Shown here: piece by piece, positions 12,201 through 22,900 of the stretch
Layout: each line of letters begins with the position of its first letter
Numbering within the stretch: the first letter of the stretch is position 1
Assembly (NCBI GenBank): GCA_015680685.1
Contig: MNCI01018059.1
Span: 682,368 to 746,367, forward strand
From: Gnetum montanum
Taxonomy: Eukaryota > Streptophyta > Gnetopsida > Gnetales > Gnetaceae
Length of the DNA stretch: 64,000 nucleotides
Reading direction: 5' to 3'
The notes under the pieces: model-generated
The model's database searches: none
Told to the model about the DNA's origin: nothing
What the model saw: only the letters and a program-made list of their open reading frames with translations
Program-made: the position numbers and the translations under genes

Positions 12201-12599
12201 GGTCTCACAGTTAGAAAACTTGCCAAACTATTTAGTTCATCCTGAACACTTTTGGTGGCTACTAGCATGGTCCCTAGGTAGACTATCCACCAAGTCATGT
12301 GTCAAGCTGGGCAAGATAGAGGGTGTAGCAAGCTTGTTAGCCTGAGAGATAGAAAATTTGCCAGACTGTACGGTCCATCCCTAGTGCCTCTTTCATGCAA
12401 ACTGGCCTCATGGCTTGGTGCTATATTGACTATGTTGCAGAGGGTGGTAGGTAGGCTCGGAAGCAACTTTGTAGGCATTAGGAATTCTAGGGTGCCATGG
12501 TGTCTACAAAATCTAACATGACATCATGCTTGTAGAGATCCTTGCCCAAATTTTAGGACTATATTGAATTATCAAGGTCCCAAAATTGATGGTGTTTCA

Positions 12600-13025
12600 A
12601 GAACCTTATGTCATAGATCCTATGATGGAATACTATTAACTTGCATTAGTAGTAGTGAAGCATAAAAGATCATTAACCAAGTCCATGAAGGACTATGTGG
12701 GGGTCATATAGCTCCTAGGGAAATGGCAACAAAAGTTAGATATCTAGGCTATTACTAGCCTTACATGGAGCACGANGTTAGATATCTAGGCTATTACTAG
12801 CCTTACATGGAGCACGATTGCATGTCTAAGGTTAGGACATGTAACTTGTATCAACGACATGGGAACCTAATGCATGTGTCACCTACTGAATGCCATACTA
12901 CTTAAATCACATGGCCATTTCAATGTTGGGGGTTGGACATCATAGGACCTGTAACACCTAAGTCTTCCATAGGACATAGCTTTATTATTATTGCAATTGA
13001 GTATTTCACAAAGTGGGTATTGCAT
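12600..13025 (+). pseudogene. Integrase N-terminal part (truncated)
   Basis: The segment continues the polyprotein after the solo LTR. It has a zinc-binding HHCC-type region (VHEGLCGGHIAPREMA, then DCMSKVRTCNLYQRHG, where the final Cys is Tyr). The start of the catalytic core follows (CWGLDIIGPVTPKS, then FIIIAIEYFTKWV) with the first catalytic Asp. It stops at about 13025, where the TTAAACTA array begins, so the second Asp and the Glu are missing. A 41-bp duplication around an N (12735-12817) lies inside and looks like an assembly fault. Confidence 0.85.
12735..12817 (+). repeat. 41-bp direct duplication flanking a single N
   Basis: Bases 12735-12775 and 12777-12817 are identical, separated only by N at 12776. 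The duplicated segment lies in conserved integrase coding sequence, so it is most simply explained by two contig ends joined without collapsing their overlap. Confidence 0.9.
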
Positions 13026-13390
13026 CGATGACACAAGCAAGGTAAGAAGAATGTCCACTATGATGTTAAACTAGCATAGAACATCCACTATGATGTTAAA
13101 AAAGAAAAAAAATATCTGCTATGATGTTAAACTAGCACAAAGTGTCCTTGGACTATGACATTAAATTGGCACCCACAGCATAGTCTACTATGACCTTAAA
13201 CTAGCCATCCACCATTTTCTATGACATTAAACTAGCATAGTGGTCTTCTAGGACCTTAAACTAGCACATCGTAGTCTACCTAGACCTTAAACTGAGATCA
13301 TGATCTACTAGGACCTTGAACTAGCACAATAGATGGTCTACCAAGACCTAAAACTTGGTTTGCAATCCAACACCTATAGTTCAACATACA
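13026..13390 (+). repeat. TTAAACTA word array, copy 2 (after integrase)
   Basis: About nine units of 25-50 bp are built on CTATGAYNTTAAACTAGCA (for example near 13060, 13120, 13190, 13230, 13265, 13300). They directly abut the truncated integrase. The word and orientation match the array after protease at 2131 and the arrays in the gag-protease elements. Confidence 0.85.
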
Positions 13391-13480
13391 TAGTTCCATG
13401 GATAAGTGAGCAAGAATACTTCCAATCTTCCATCTTCCATCACTTGCCCACACCTCTTGGGAAAAATGGGGTGGGGTGTT

Positions 13481-14117
13481 GCAGTTCCAAAATGAAGTTC
13501 ATGTCATGAAGGAAAAATCCTCTCGAAAATTTGCAATGTCACCATCCCTGGCATCTTGCTGACCTTTCGAAGCTACCATTACCACTACCAATCATTTTGG
13601 TCGTAGCTCTCATTGTCAGCAGCACTTTTTGGAGTACCAACAATATTGTGGCCTAGCCACAACACTACTATCCTCTGACCCTCACCATTACTCGGGCTTG
13701 AAAGAGTGTCTAGCAATGCAATTCTCCACCATGTTGTTGAGTTTTTTGACTCCTGCCTTCAGTGAGAACTTCTGAGCACTTGCAGTTCCAAAATGACGTT
13801 CATGTCATCAAGGAAAAATCCTCTGGGAAATTTTCAATTTCACCATCCCTAGAATCCTAGTAATCTTTTGGAGATGTTGTTTGACATCTTGCTGATGTTT
13901 CAAAGCTATCATCACCACTGCCAATCATTTTGGTTGTAGCTCTCATTGTCAACAGCACTCACTGGAGTCCCAATAGTACTGTGGCCTAGCCACAACACTA
14001 CAATCCTCTGACCCTCACCATTACTTAGGCTTGGAAGAATTTCTAGCAATGCAATTCTCCACCATGTTGTTGGGTTTTTTGACTCCTTCCTTCGATGAGA
14101 ACTTCTGAGCACTTGCA
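13481..14117. repeat. Tandem duplication of about 300 bp
   Basis: Copy 1 (13481-13781) and copy 2 (13782-14117) both start GCAGTTCCAAAATGA and end near GAGAACTTCTGAGCACTTG. Copy 2 carries about 40 extra bases near 13860. It lies in the untranslated tail of the Tat-like element. The minus-strand ORF inside it (13912-14124) is open in only one copy, so I do not call a gene. Confidence 0.75.
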
Positions 14118-14727
14118 TCACCATTGTTTCTAGCCACTTGAGTGCTCACTTTTGGGGTGGTTGCTGGAGCTTTTCAGCCTACCACAGCTAATGCCTACAC
14201 TAGCCTTCTTGCTTTAGATATTCCATGTAACTGACACAACATTCATAGCCCTCATAATGCCTAGGTAGATAGGACTTCACCCCCATCTCACCTAGTGGTT
14301 TTTTTTCTTATTTTCTCTATGTTGCATTTATAGGATGAAGCCTAGGTCATGCTATTCAAGGATGCATTTCATCATGATGGAAAGGCACTACATTGTTCTG
14401 ATGTATCCACTTTAGCTCACCTAGCTACTTAAGAGTGCACATCCCTACTATCCCCTCAGTCAAACTAACCTCTACCTCTTGATCTTGTAATCTCTCACAT
14501 CCCTTGCATGCTTCCCCAATGTACATGGAACCCTTTCGTGTAGTTAGCTACTGAACCCATAATGGACGTAATGCAATTCATCCCATGGGGAGCCTTTGTG
14601 GGTTGGTCAAATCCCCAAATGGATGTAGCAAAACTCATCTTGGGGAGAAAACACCTATCCTATAGATGCGATGTGGTTGGCTCTAAGAAAATGTTGGCAT
14701 ATAATTCAACTGGCAACACAAAAGGAA
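14118..14727 (+). other. 3' tail of the Tat-like element with a conserved acceptor-like site
   Basis: A T-rich stretch ends in TTTATAG before GATGAAGCCTAGG (about 14329). The same junction, pyrimidine tract plus AG plus GATGACACCTAGTGG, is at 48720 (plus) and about 27785 (minus) in the gag-protease elements, and homology continues for at least 60 bp downstream. This suggests a conserved 3' splice site and a short 3' exon. No protein domain is evident. Confidence 0.5.
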
Positions 14728-14815
14728 GCAAAAAAAAAAATAAAGAGAGAAGGAAAAAAAAGGGAAGAATATATATATAAAAAAGAAAAATATAAGGAAG
14801 AAAAGAAAATAGAAC
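14728..14815 (+). repeat. Internal A-rich purine tract
   Basis: A low-complexity purine run lies about 400 bp upstream of the PPT. Equivalent purine runs (T-rich on the plus strand for the minus element) occur at 49015-49100 and 27365-27490. ORFs across it are compositional artefacts. Confidence 0.6.
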
Positions 14816-15146
14816 AAGCCAAGTGCCCAAGTCAAATGGCACCATTGCCATATTGCAACCGATCTAGCCTTGGATCGATGACCTTACAAGCACTTTGACA
14901 AGAGGTTGAAATTTAAAGGGTAGGACACCATCACATGTGGACTCCCTTACAAGAACTCTAATGAGGGATCATGCTATGGTGACAAGGCATCATGACATTG
15001 CATCCCATAGTTGTCCTCTCCATCCATAGTCCCTTGACCCATCTCCCTAAAATACTCCCTATTATACATCATTGCCTTGACACTCTCAAGTACAATGAAG
15101 TGTTGTTCGAGTGGGCATTAACAAATGGTGTTGTTGTTGTTTTCAT

Positions 15147-15227
15147 CATGGTGTTTTGTATTCTTTATTGACATCTCTTGGGCTAGTCCTCTAGATGTCA
15201 ATAAAGAGGGGCCAATGAAACACCACC
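15147..15227. repeat. Inverted repeat across the PPT/LTR junction (Tat-like element)
   Basis: The left arm (about 15147-15177: GGTGTTTTGTATTCTTTATTGACATCT) is an imperfect reverse complement of the right arm (about 15193-15227), which contains the PPT and the first LTR bases. The same arrangement is present in two other elements at 49601-49682 and 26788-26867. Confidence 0.75.
15203..15215 (+). promoter_or_regulatory. Polypurine tract of the Tat-like element
   Basis: AAAGAGGGGCCAA lies immediately before the LTR start TGAAACACC. It matches the PPTs at 49657-49670 and, on the minus strand, 26798-26811. It would prime plus-strand DNA synthesis. Confidence 0.85.
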
Positions 15228-17066
15228 AATTTCAGGCTTCTGCAATTCCATGGTAGATTTTTCTAAGTGTCAACAGTTGGGCTAAATTTTTCTAAGTCTG
15301 GTATCACACTATGCAACATAGATAGTGTAGCACACTTGAAGTCTTGATTTTTGCAAAAAAAATTTATGTCTTCCTGCTATGCTCCTTAGCACAACTAGCA
15401 TAGCACACACTTCCATGGCCAATCTGCACAAATGTCAAGCTAGAAGTAGTCGAGGATCACTTGGGATGGACAAAATAGTTTTGCAAATTTTCTATCTCAC
15501 AGACTGTCAAGCTTGCTACGCTCTTTAGCTTGCTTAGCTTGAGACATGTCCTAGTTGCAAGTTCACCTGGGCATCAAGCTAGAGTCTAGCAAAAGCACTT
15601 AGGATGAATGAAACAGTTTGGCAAATTTTCTATCTTTTGGGCTTGTCATGCTCTATTACGCTGCATAGCGTAGCCAACTTGACAAAGGTTTTAGAGCCAA
15701 ATTTTTCTAAGTATTGAACAAAGATCTATCAAGCTATTTAGACATGGAAGATGGATTTTGCAATTTTCTTACTTCTAAGGTTGCTTGTCCTATTACACCC
15801 TAGAGTGTGGTCAACGTGCCATGAAGAAACATTTCAAATTTTGGCAAAAGACATCAAAGTAGTTATGCTATGCTCTGTTACACTTTGCAACGTAGATAGC
15901 ATGACAAGTTAAAATCTACAAAATTTTTCTAAGTGTTCACACTATGCTCCATCATGCTATGCAGCGTAGATAGTGTGACACATGGAAAATGCCTCTGAAT
16001 GCCTCTAGGAGCTCTAGAACTTGGCATCAACCTTCATTATAGCTTCAACAATTTTCTTTTAAACCCCCTTCCCATTGAACCCCAAAATTGTTTCTACACT
16101 TGATCCTACTCAGAAGAGGAGGAAGACATAGTCCTAGAGCATAGGCTCCAAGTTGCATTTGTTTTAACATTGTTTGTAGGTACATGGTGGTCTCTCAGGC
16201 TATGGCACATGTAATCCAGGTGATGTGGTTGTAATTCGGCAATCTCTGAGTTTCCATTCCTATCCTACAGAGTGTAACTCTCAAAGCTTGACATTTTGAG
16301 CATAACATGTTAGCGTGACTTATCCATGCCCATGCTACATGGGACCCAGGCCACATGGCATCCAGTCCACATCACATGTCAACCCTAGCCCTATAAATAC
16401 CTCAATAATTAGCATTCTAGTGGTTGGTCAAAAAATCATTTTAAGAATCAAGCACTAGAGCACTCTTAGCATCTTCATCACTCCTGCACTTGAGCACCTG
16501 AGCTTGACATCTTGGCAAGTACCATGATAGTTTTTCTTGCACCCACATAGCATGATGATTGTTAAGCCAATAGGTTTAGCCTCCTCTGTAGCTACTAGCA
16601 CTATGTCTATGATGTCCTAAAGATCGTGATTGCATTGCTACATTACCGCTATGCCTGTCTAACACTGTGTACCAGCTTCAAACATTATTCAATTAAAAGC
16701 TGCATGCCCCGATCTTTGGGCGATGCATTTCTCCACCCTTGAACTCTGGTTCTATATTCTTAGCATTTTTTTTAAATTTCTCAACATTTACTTTTGTGTT
16801 TTCTTCTACTATCAATACACATTTACATATTCATGTTACATTACATTTTTTTTTGATCATTATCCTAACTCCTGCACAAGGCTCACTAAAAACTCTATTT
16901 ACAAATGGTTATTATTACACCATGTAAGTCCTTGTCTGATCGACTAGATCATTTAGGGTACCTCATTTCCATTTCATCTAGCATGACCCTCGCATGGATT
17001 TGGAGCTAGGCTATATGCCCATAGACCTCTTGGTGTTCTAGCGATTGACATTTTTGAATGTCACAA
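15216..17066 (+). mobile_element. 3' LTR of the Tat-like element
   Basis: It starts TGAAACACCACC right after the PPT. It contains a TATA box (16392), palindromic TACGCTGCATAGCGTA words (near 15655, and degenerate ones at 15300 and 15960), and an end segment homologous to the start of the solo LTR at 10230 on the opposite strand. The 3' end is set at about 17066 by that homology (...TGTCACA), with an error of a few bases. The paired 5' LTR would lie before position 1. No coding sequence is seen inside. Confidence 0.75.
16392..16399 (+). promoter_or_regulatory. TATA box of the 15216 LTR
   Basis: TATAAATA sits in the context CCCTATAAATACCTC, about 1.18 kb into the LTR. It marks the likely U3/R transcription start region. 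Confidence 0.65.
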
Positions 17067-20000
17067 ACCCCACTATTTAATACAATTTAAAGGCCAAACA
17101 AAGACAAATAGGACTATAACAAGGCAAATAATCAACATATAAGACTGTATAGAGGCCATAGAAGGTGAACAAGGTCCACAAGGTAACATAAGTCTGAAGA
17201 CAATTCAAAAGGTTACATAATAATGTAAAAATCAAGTAAAATAGGCTATATATGATAAAATTTGATTCTTATAGGCAAAAATGATTAGGTTTTGCCAATT
17301 TTAGGCCTTAGTGGGCCATTTTTTAAGGCTTCAAGGTTGTTAGGTAAGTTTAGGCATCAATTAAGTGTTTTAATGCTTCCATGCTAGGCTTAGCATGGAA
17401 ATATAGGCCCTTAGTATGAAGACTAAGGAAAATATATTTTATGATATTTAGAGGTCCAAAATTGAGGTTCTGGGACCTTCCTAAGTAGAGTAGGATTAGA
17501 TCCATCAAAATTGGTCTTCCTAGAGGTCTATAAGGCCAAAAGTAGGTTCTAAAGTCTTCCCCCCTTGTTTCCATGCTAGCTAGCATGGGAAAGAGGGGGT
17601 TCAACATGGGGAATCAAAATCCAAGAAAAAAATAAGGCTAAACATGGTAAAAAAGGTGGCTAGAGCCCAGATCTAGGACTTGTGCATCTCTTGGCTTTGA
17701 GGTAATTTGAGGCTTTTTTGAGGGTCAATAAGTGTTGAAGTGACTTTCCCATTTTTTTCCTTACTAGGAATAATATCCTTAGGGTGGAAAAATAGGGGGA
17801 CACTTATTTGATGAATTTAGAGTAATTTGGGATACTTTGACCAAGTTTCTAGGCCCCTAGGACTATAGACTTTGATTTTGCAAGTTTTTGGCTAATTTTG
17901 GGCATCTTTAAAGGATATTTAAGGGTACTTAAAGTCTTCCCCCTTATTTCCACACTATGGGAGTTGCTCCAATATGGAAGAAAGGGGGAAACAGGTTTTT
18001 AAGATTGTAACAAAGTCAAAAAAGTGAAATCTTGAGGTTATGAAGTCCTGGGCTTCTTCAGCGAAGATCTTTAGCTTCTTGGAGTGTCATATTACCTTCA
18101 AAAGTAGAAAAAACAACTTATCCTCCTTGTTTCCATGATAGGGAAGTTACTCCAACATGGAAGAAGCACAAATCTTAGATATAGGCTAATTCAAGTCATA
18201 ATCAACTATGTATATTACCTCTTGGGGTTGCCAGGGACAAGGGCTATGGATCCTTGTCAAGATTGGACAATTTTGGGAATCATTAAGTGGTTATTTGGCC
18301 TCCCCCTTTTCTTCCATGATAGAGATAGAAAGATTAAGATGGAAAACAAGTGGGAATGAATTTTTAACCAATTTTAACCTCAATCAACTTTACATGTTAA
18401 CCTCTAGGGCTGTTGAGGATTGGGTTTTGGAGTTCAAGCTAGTCATTTTAAATGTTTTTAAGTGGTTTTTGGACTTTCCCCCATTTTTCACACTAGGGCT
18501 TCCATGATTAATCTGGAAAATTTGAGGGAAAGTTTTTTGGTGCTTTATGGTCACTTTTGATCATGCATGTGTGCTTCTGAGGTCACTAGCAATAGTGGTC
18601 AATGCCTGTTGTCAAATTTTGGCTATCTTCAAGGTTGATGAGTGGTTTCCGGGCTTCCACCCCTTTTTCCACATTGGGAAATCCATGTTGAATGTGGAAA
18701 AAATGGGGGGTGGGGGGGGACATTTTGATCATTTTTGGCCACTTTCAATCATGCATGCAGGTTTCTAAGGTTGCTAGTGCTAACTATTACTACTTGATGT
18801 CAAAATTTGGTTGTTTCAAGGTTGATAAGGTAATTTTTGAACTTACCCCAATTGTCCACACTAGAAATTTCATGCATAATGTGGAAAAATGGGGGGAAAG
18901 CTTTTTGATCATTTTTGGCCATTTTCAGACATGCATGCAGGTTTTTGAGGTTAATAGCATCAATTGCTAACATCTAATGTTAAAATTTGATTCTTTCAAG
19001 GTTGTTAAGGAATCTTTTTAACTTACCCTCATTTTTCCATGCTAGGGCTTCCATGATTAGCATGGAAAACTGGGGGGAGGGGGAGAAATGTTTTGATCAT
19101 CTATGGTGACTTTCAAACATGCATGCACATTCACAAGGTTATCAGGGTTTTCTACTACCTTATAATGTTGAAATTTGATTATTTCAAGCATCATAAGGTA
19201 TTTTTCTGGCTTTCCCCCCTTTTTTCACACTAGAGCTTCCATGATTAACATGAAAAATTTGCAGGAAATATTTTTTGGTTACTTTTTACTGATCTAGCCA
19301 TGCATGAGTGCTTACAAGGTTTTTGTCATTGTCCATCAATGCTTGAGGACAAGATCTAGTTTTTTTGGGGCTATGAAGGGGTTTTCAAGCTTCCTCCCTT
19401 TTTTCCATGTTGAGGATGGTCAAATCAACAACCAATTGACCATGCATGTCAACCTTTGGGGTTGCTATTGTTGATGGTGAATGTTGGGTGTCAAGATTTG
19501 CTAATTTGGAGGCTTCTAAGTGCCTCATGTAATATCCCCCTAGTCTTCCATGTTGTAAATGGTAGCCCTAGTGTATATGAGAAAGTGATGATAGATTTGT
19601 ACCATTTTGAACTCATTTTGGGGCTTCTAGAAGCTCTAGAGGTTTCTGGCAGTGTCTGGAGATCACTAGTCATCAAGAAATGGTCATCAGGTCATTAATT
19701 TGGGTCATTTTGGCTTCCCCTAATCTTACCATGTTGCGGGTGAAAGGCTTAGCATGGAAGAAGTCTCCCCTAGCATGGAAAACACCAAATCCTAGGTTTT
19801 GACTAGTTTTAATTGGTTTTGGTAAGGTCCCAAGGCTGCCAAACATGCTTGGAGGGGTGCTATGTCATGTGGGGCCCACTTTGAGATCAAACTTGTGCTA
19901 GATGAGTTTTGGGAGGCAAGAGTGAGTGTTACCCCCATTTTCCATGTTGGGAACTATTTCTCTAGTGTGGAAATCCATTGTACTTAGCCATGCTCATGTT

Positions 20001-20400
20001 TTGTCCAAATTTAGAAACCTGGGGTTGAAAAAGGTAAGTCTATGTTACTAAAAATGGAAAGATGTTTGTAAGTCTAATGAATTTGTAAATGATACACATG
20101 TTTCCACGTTGGAAATGGCATTCCTAGCATGGATGCATGGGGGTTAAGGTTTCCATAATGTTTTAAGTGCTGAAATTAGTAAAAATCTCAACATTGATGC
20201 AAGTTTGGTCAAAAGGGAAGGTGTAGGGTAGGGCCCACAAATCAAAAATTTAAAATTTTCAAAAGTAAAGTTGTTTCCCCCTCTAAAACAAACATAAACT
20301 AAACTTTCCCTCCTTTTGCTTCAGTGCACTTATAGTCATGGTGCACTAAATTAGTAGCTAGGATTTTGTTTAGGTTTTAGATGGGTTTCATAAGTTAAAT
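17067..20400. repeat. LTR-like non-coding region with CCATGCTAG palindromes and an approximately 185-bp tandem array
   Basis: No coding signal is seen. A perfect 18-bp palindrome (CCATGCTAGCTAGCATGG) is at 17571-17588, and degenerate forms (TTTCCATGCTAG...CATGGAAA) recur through 20170. Five to six units of about 185 bp, each with CATGCATGCAGGTTT, AAGGTT and a CCCC(T)nCCAC...GGGG block, run from about 18550 to 19450 (CATGCATG at about 18562, 18751, 18931, 19118, 19303 and 19441). It could be the promoter or LTR upstream of gene copy B, or a truncated LTR. Neither end was defined. Confidence 0.5.
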
Positions 20401-22489
20401 TTTGCAAATTTTGATCATAATTGTTATCTCTCAGTAATAATACATTGGAGGAGAGCTTTGGTAGAAATTATTTTGGCAGACACAACCAATCTTCACTGTG
20501 GAAGCCTCCCATCTCCCGTACAGCTAGCATAGAACTCTCATCTTTTTCTAATTTTCCTCTTTCTCAATGTTGTGCCTGCCACACTATCAAAACAGAGGGG
20601 AGGAAAAAGTAAGAATTCCACAATCCAAAGGATGGAAGAAAATTCTAGGGAGTTATCATAGGTTCCTAGGCCTATCCCCATTCAAGCTCCATCTGTCATC
20701 GCTTCAAGGTAGGCAATTCTACCTATTTCTACCTTTTTGTTTTGTGATCTTTCTAGGTTTTTGCTTTCTAGGTGTTGAGGTCATTTTTTAAGATCTACTC
20801 TAGTAGGAGGATTAAAATTCAATTTTTATAAAAATCCATATCTTATTTTGGCTGCTTTAATGCAAATCTATAGTTGTTTTTATCACTTTAGCTTTTGTAG
20901 ATTTGATTTTGAAAATAGAACTTGCTCTTTTGTGTTTTTTTCCTCAAAATCTTAAGGTATGACCATTTTTTTCAAGATCTAGACCTTAGGATTTGTTAAA
21001 TTTATAATTTAACAAAATCATACCCTATTATTTTGATTTCAATTTAAATGAGATTTAATGATTTTGACTATTTTAACCATTTTAATGGCTATATGAAATT
21101 TAGGCTATGGGATTTTTGAGGTTTTGCTATGAAAAAGCAAGTCAAGTTGTGTTTTTGTTCTCGGTAAAATGGTTACATATTTATGAAATTAAAGGTCATT
21201 TGTTTGTAGCCCTTTGTTTAAGCTTTCTAATGGTTTTTGTCTCATTTAATTTGGCTTTGAAATAAGGAAGTTATGGCTATTTTCCTAATGTTGCATGGTT
21301 AGGTTGTTTGTGCCTCTTTTGTAATTTCATGTAGATTTGTAAAATTTTCATAAGAAAACGGCCAAGGTTTTTGCTATTTTCTAGTAATGGCTATATAGGT
21401 TTTGGCTTCAAGTTTCCAATGGAGGTGGAATCACTCTAATTCAACTTAAAAATGAATTTTTTAATGAATCTTTTGCTAAGGTTGTATGAATCAAGGCAAA
21501 ACTCATGGTTGTAGTACATTACCCAAAATAGAAGTGGTTGATATGCTTAACTTTCCTTTTTAAAGAAGAGTACAGGATTTTTGTATTTTAAATAAGCTTT
21601 TACTATGGCTTTGTGGATTTTTCTAAGTGTATCATGCTTTTTCTAAATTTGTTCATAGTTTAGATGTTTTTTCCAAATTTATGCATGCTTTGCATAATTT
21701 TAGATGCTTTTTCTAAACTTATGCTTGCTTTTTTTTTTCAAATTCATGCATAATTTAGATGTTGTTTCTAAATTCATGCATAATTTAGACTAGGACATAG
21801 TTTTGGCTATGAAGGCAATAAAATATGGTAACAATGCTTTTATAGAATTTCTAAAGCTAATTTAGATAAACATCTAAGAGCTTTTTACAGAGGCTAATTT
21901 CCCCTTTGACTTAGGAATTTTTTTCTAAATTTATTATGAAATTCCAATTGGACATGATGCACGAATGTGCAATGTTATGATAATGTTTTCTCATGAAGTC
22001 ACTTAGACTAATTTAGATAAACACCCTAGAGATTCTTACATAGGCTAATTTCACCTCCAATTAGATGTTTTGTCTAAATTTGCTAAGTAACTCTAATAGG
22101 TCATAATGTTTTTGCTTTGTTTTATGCAAGGTTTTCTTAAGGCCTATCCTCATTATAGTGGAGCTAGTTGGCATTTTATACTCCATCACATGACATGCAT
22201 CTTGGGAAGCTCTTGTAGTGGTTTTGGCCTAGGGCAAGAGACTTCCTTGCCTATCTCCTTAGGAACTTCAGTGTGATGCTATGGTCATACTTGTCTATAG
22301 ATGTAGCTAGGGTTGTTGTGGAGACCCTATTGCCTTAGGCATCTAGACTAATTACTAGGTATATTACTGATAAACTAGTTTCTAAGACCATAGGGGGACT
22401 CATAGATGTCATAATTTCATGCTACCTTTTAGAGATTTAGATGATGCTAGAGTATAGTTAGTATGATACTAACAATACCCTAATGGTGG
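20400..22489 (+). pseudogene. Gene copy B, 5' part (leader, first intron, first exons)
   Basis: A GT donor-like junction (CGCTTCAAG/GTAGGCAATT, about 20710) follows a possible 5' leader. An A/T-rich intron-like stretch of about 1.4 kb follows. At about 22137 the sequence resumes similarity to gene copy A, with the shared words TTATAGTGG and ACTTCAGTGTGAT...ATGGTCA.ACTTGTC (22264-22295 against 5880-5845 reversed). Homology is cut at 22489 by the caulimovirid insertion, and the gene resumes at 38358. Confidence 0.5.
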
Positions 22490-22585
22490 TATCCTAGGAA
22501 AACTATAGTTACCTAAATAGATGAATTGTTTTGTAATTGCTATATCATAATTCTGTAAATTATCAGATCCTATTAAACAATCATA
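22490..22585 (-). repeat. Terminal direct repeat of the caulimovirid, left copy
   Basis: This 96-bp segment has 94 identities with 38262-38357. It encodes the end of the viral protease region. Beyond the repeat the two flanks differ: viral sequence continues on one side and gene copy B on the other. Confidence 0.9.
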
Positions 22586-22900
22586 AGATGGTAAAGGAAA
22601 TTGGCAAACCTTAAAATACACTATCTTATTATCTTGCATTACTACAGGGAGTTTAGCATATTTGGTTAGGAGTCTTTTCTAGGTATTGAAAGAAATGTGA
22701 GATGGTTCTTTCTCTTCCCAAAAACAAAGTGATATAGTTTCTTCTCTAGCAAGAGACACTTCTGCCCCTGTATCAAACAAACAATCTATTTGATATCTAT
22801 GGTACCTAGGACATGATATTGTAAAAGAACAAGCAGGTAAGATGGGTCTTGCATCATTGCAATTAATTTCTAAGATAATGCTTACTTGTTTTGTTTCTCT
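22490..22900 (-). pseudogene. Caulimovirid aspartic protease region
   Basis: A retropepsin-type active site, D-T-G-A, is encoded at 22763-22774 within a CLFDTGAEVSLA context. About 70 codons later a CLIGSDNL block matches the I-(I/L)-G-x-D motif of caulimovirid proteases. It reads in the same frame as the zinc-knuckle region upstream, consistent with a coat/protease/RT polyprotein. The catalytic residues look intact, and at least one stop lies between them and the C-terminal block. Confidence 0.8.

Larger units (their letters stand above)
10230..12599 (-). mobile_element. Solo LTR (reversed), related to the 15216 LTR
   Basis: The plus strand starts TGTTGTGG and ends GGTGTTTCA, the complement of the TGAAACACC terminus used by the other LTRs here. 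Its minus-strand TATA region, the GATCGACTAAACTG-like segment and the reversed AAATTTTCTA words match the LTR at 15216-17066. It splits the RNase H/integrase linker. The flanks AGCAC (10225-10229) and AGAAC (12600-12604) form a 5-bp target duplication with one mismatch, and removing it restores the linker frame. No internal region is present, so this is a solo LTR left by LTR-LTR recombination. Confidence 0.75.

Noticed and set aside
13912-14124. Trp-containing minus-strand ORF in the tandem duplication
   Set aside because: It is open in only one of the two duplicated copies and has no recognisable domain. It may be an old coding remnant, but that cannot be supported.
14660-14898. Overlapping Lys/Glu-rich and Phe/Leu-rich ORFs on both strands
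   Set aside because: They are translations of an A-rich purine tract in the retroelement tail.
16723-16947. Phe/Tyr-rich ORFs in the 3' LTR
   Set aside because: They lie in the A/T-rich downstream part of an LTR, with no homology between LTR copies at protein level.
22490-22585. The 96-bp repeat as a pair of LTRs or a target duplication
   Set aside because: It is viral protease coding sequence, lacks TG...CA ends, and is far too long for a target duplication. Terminal redundancy of a circular genome fits better.
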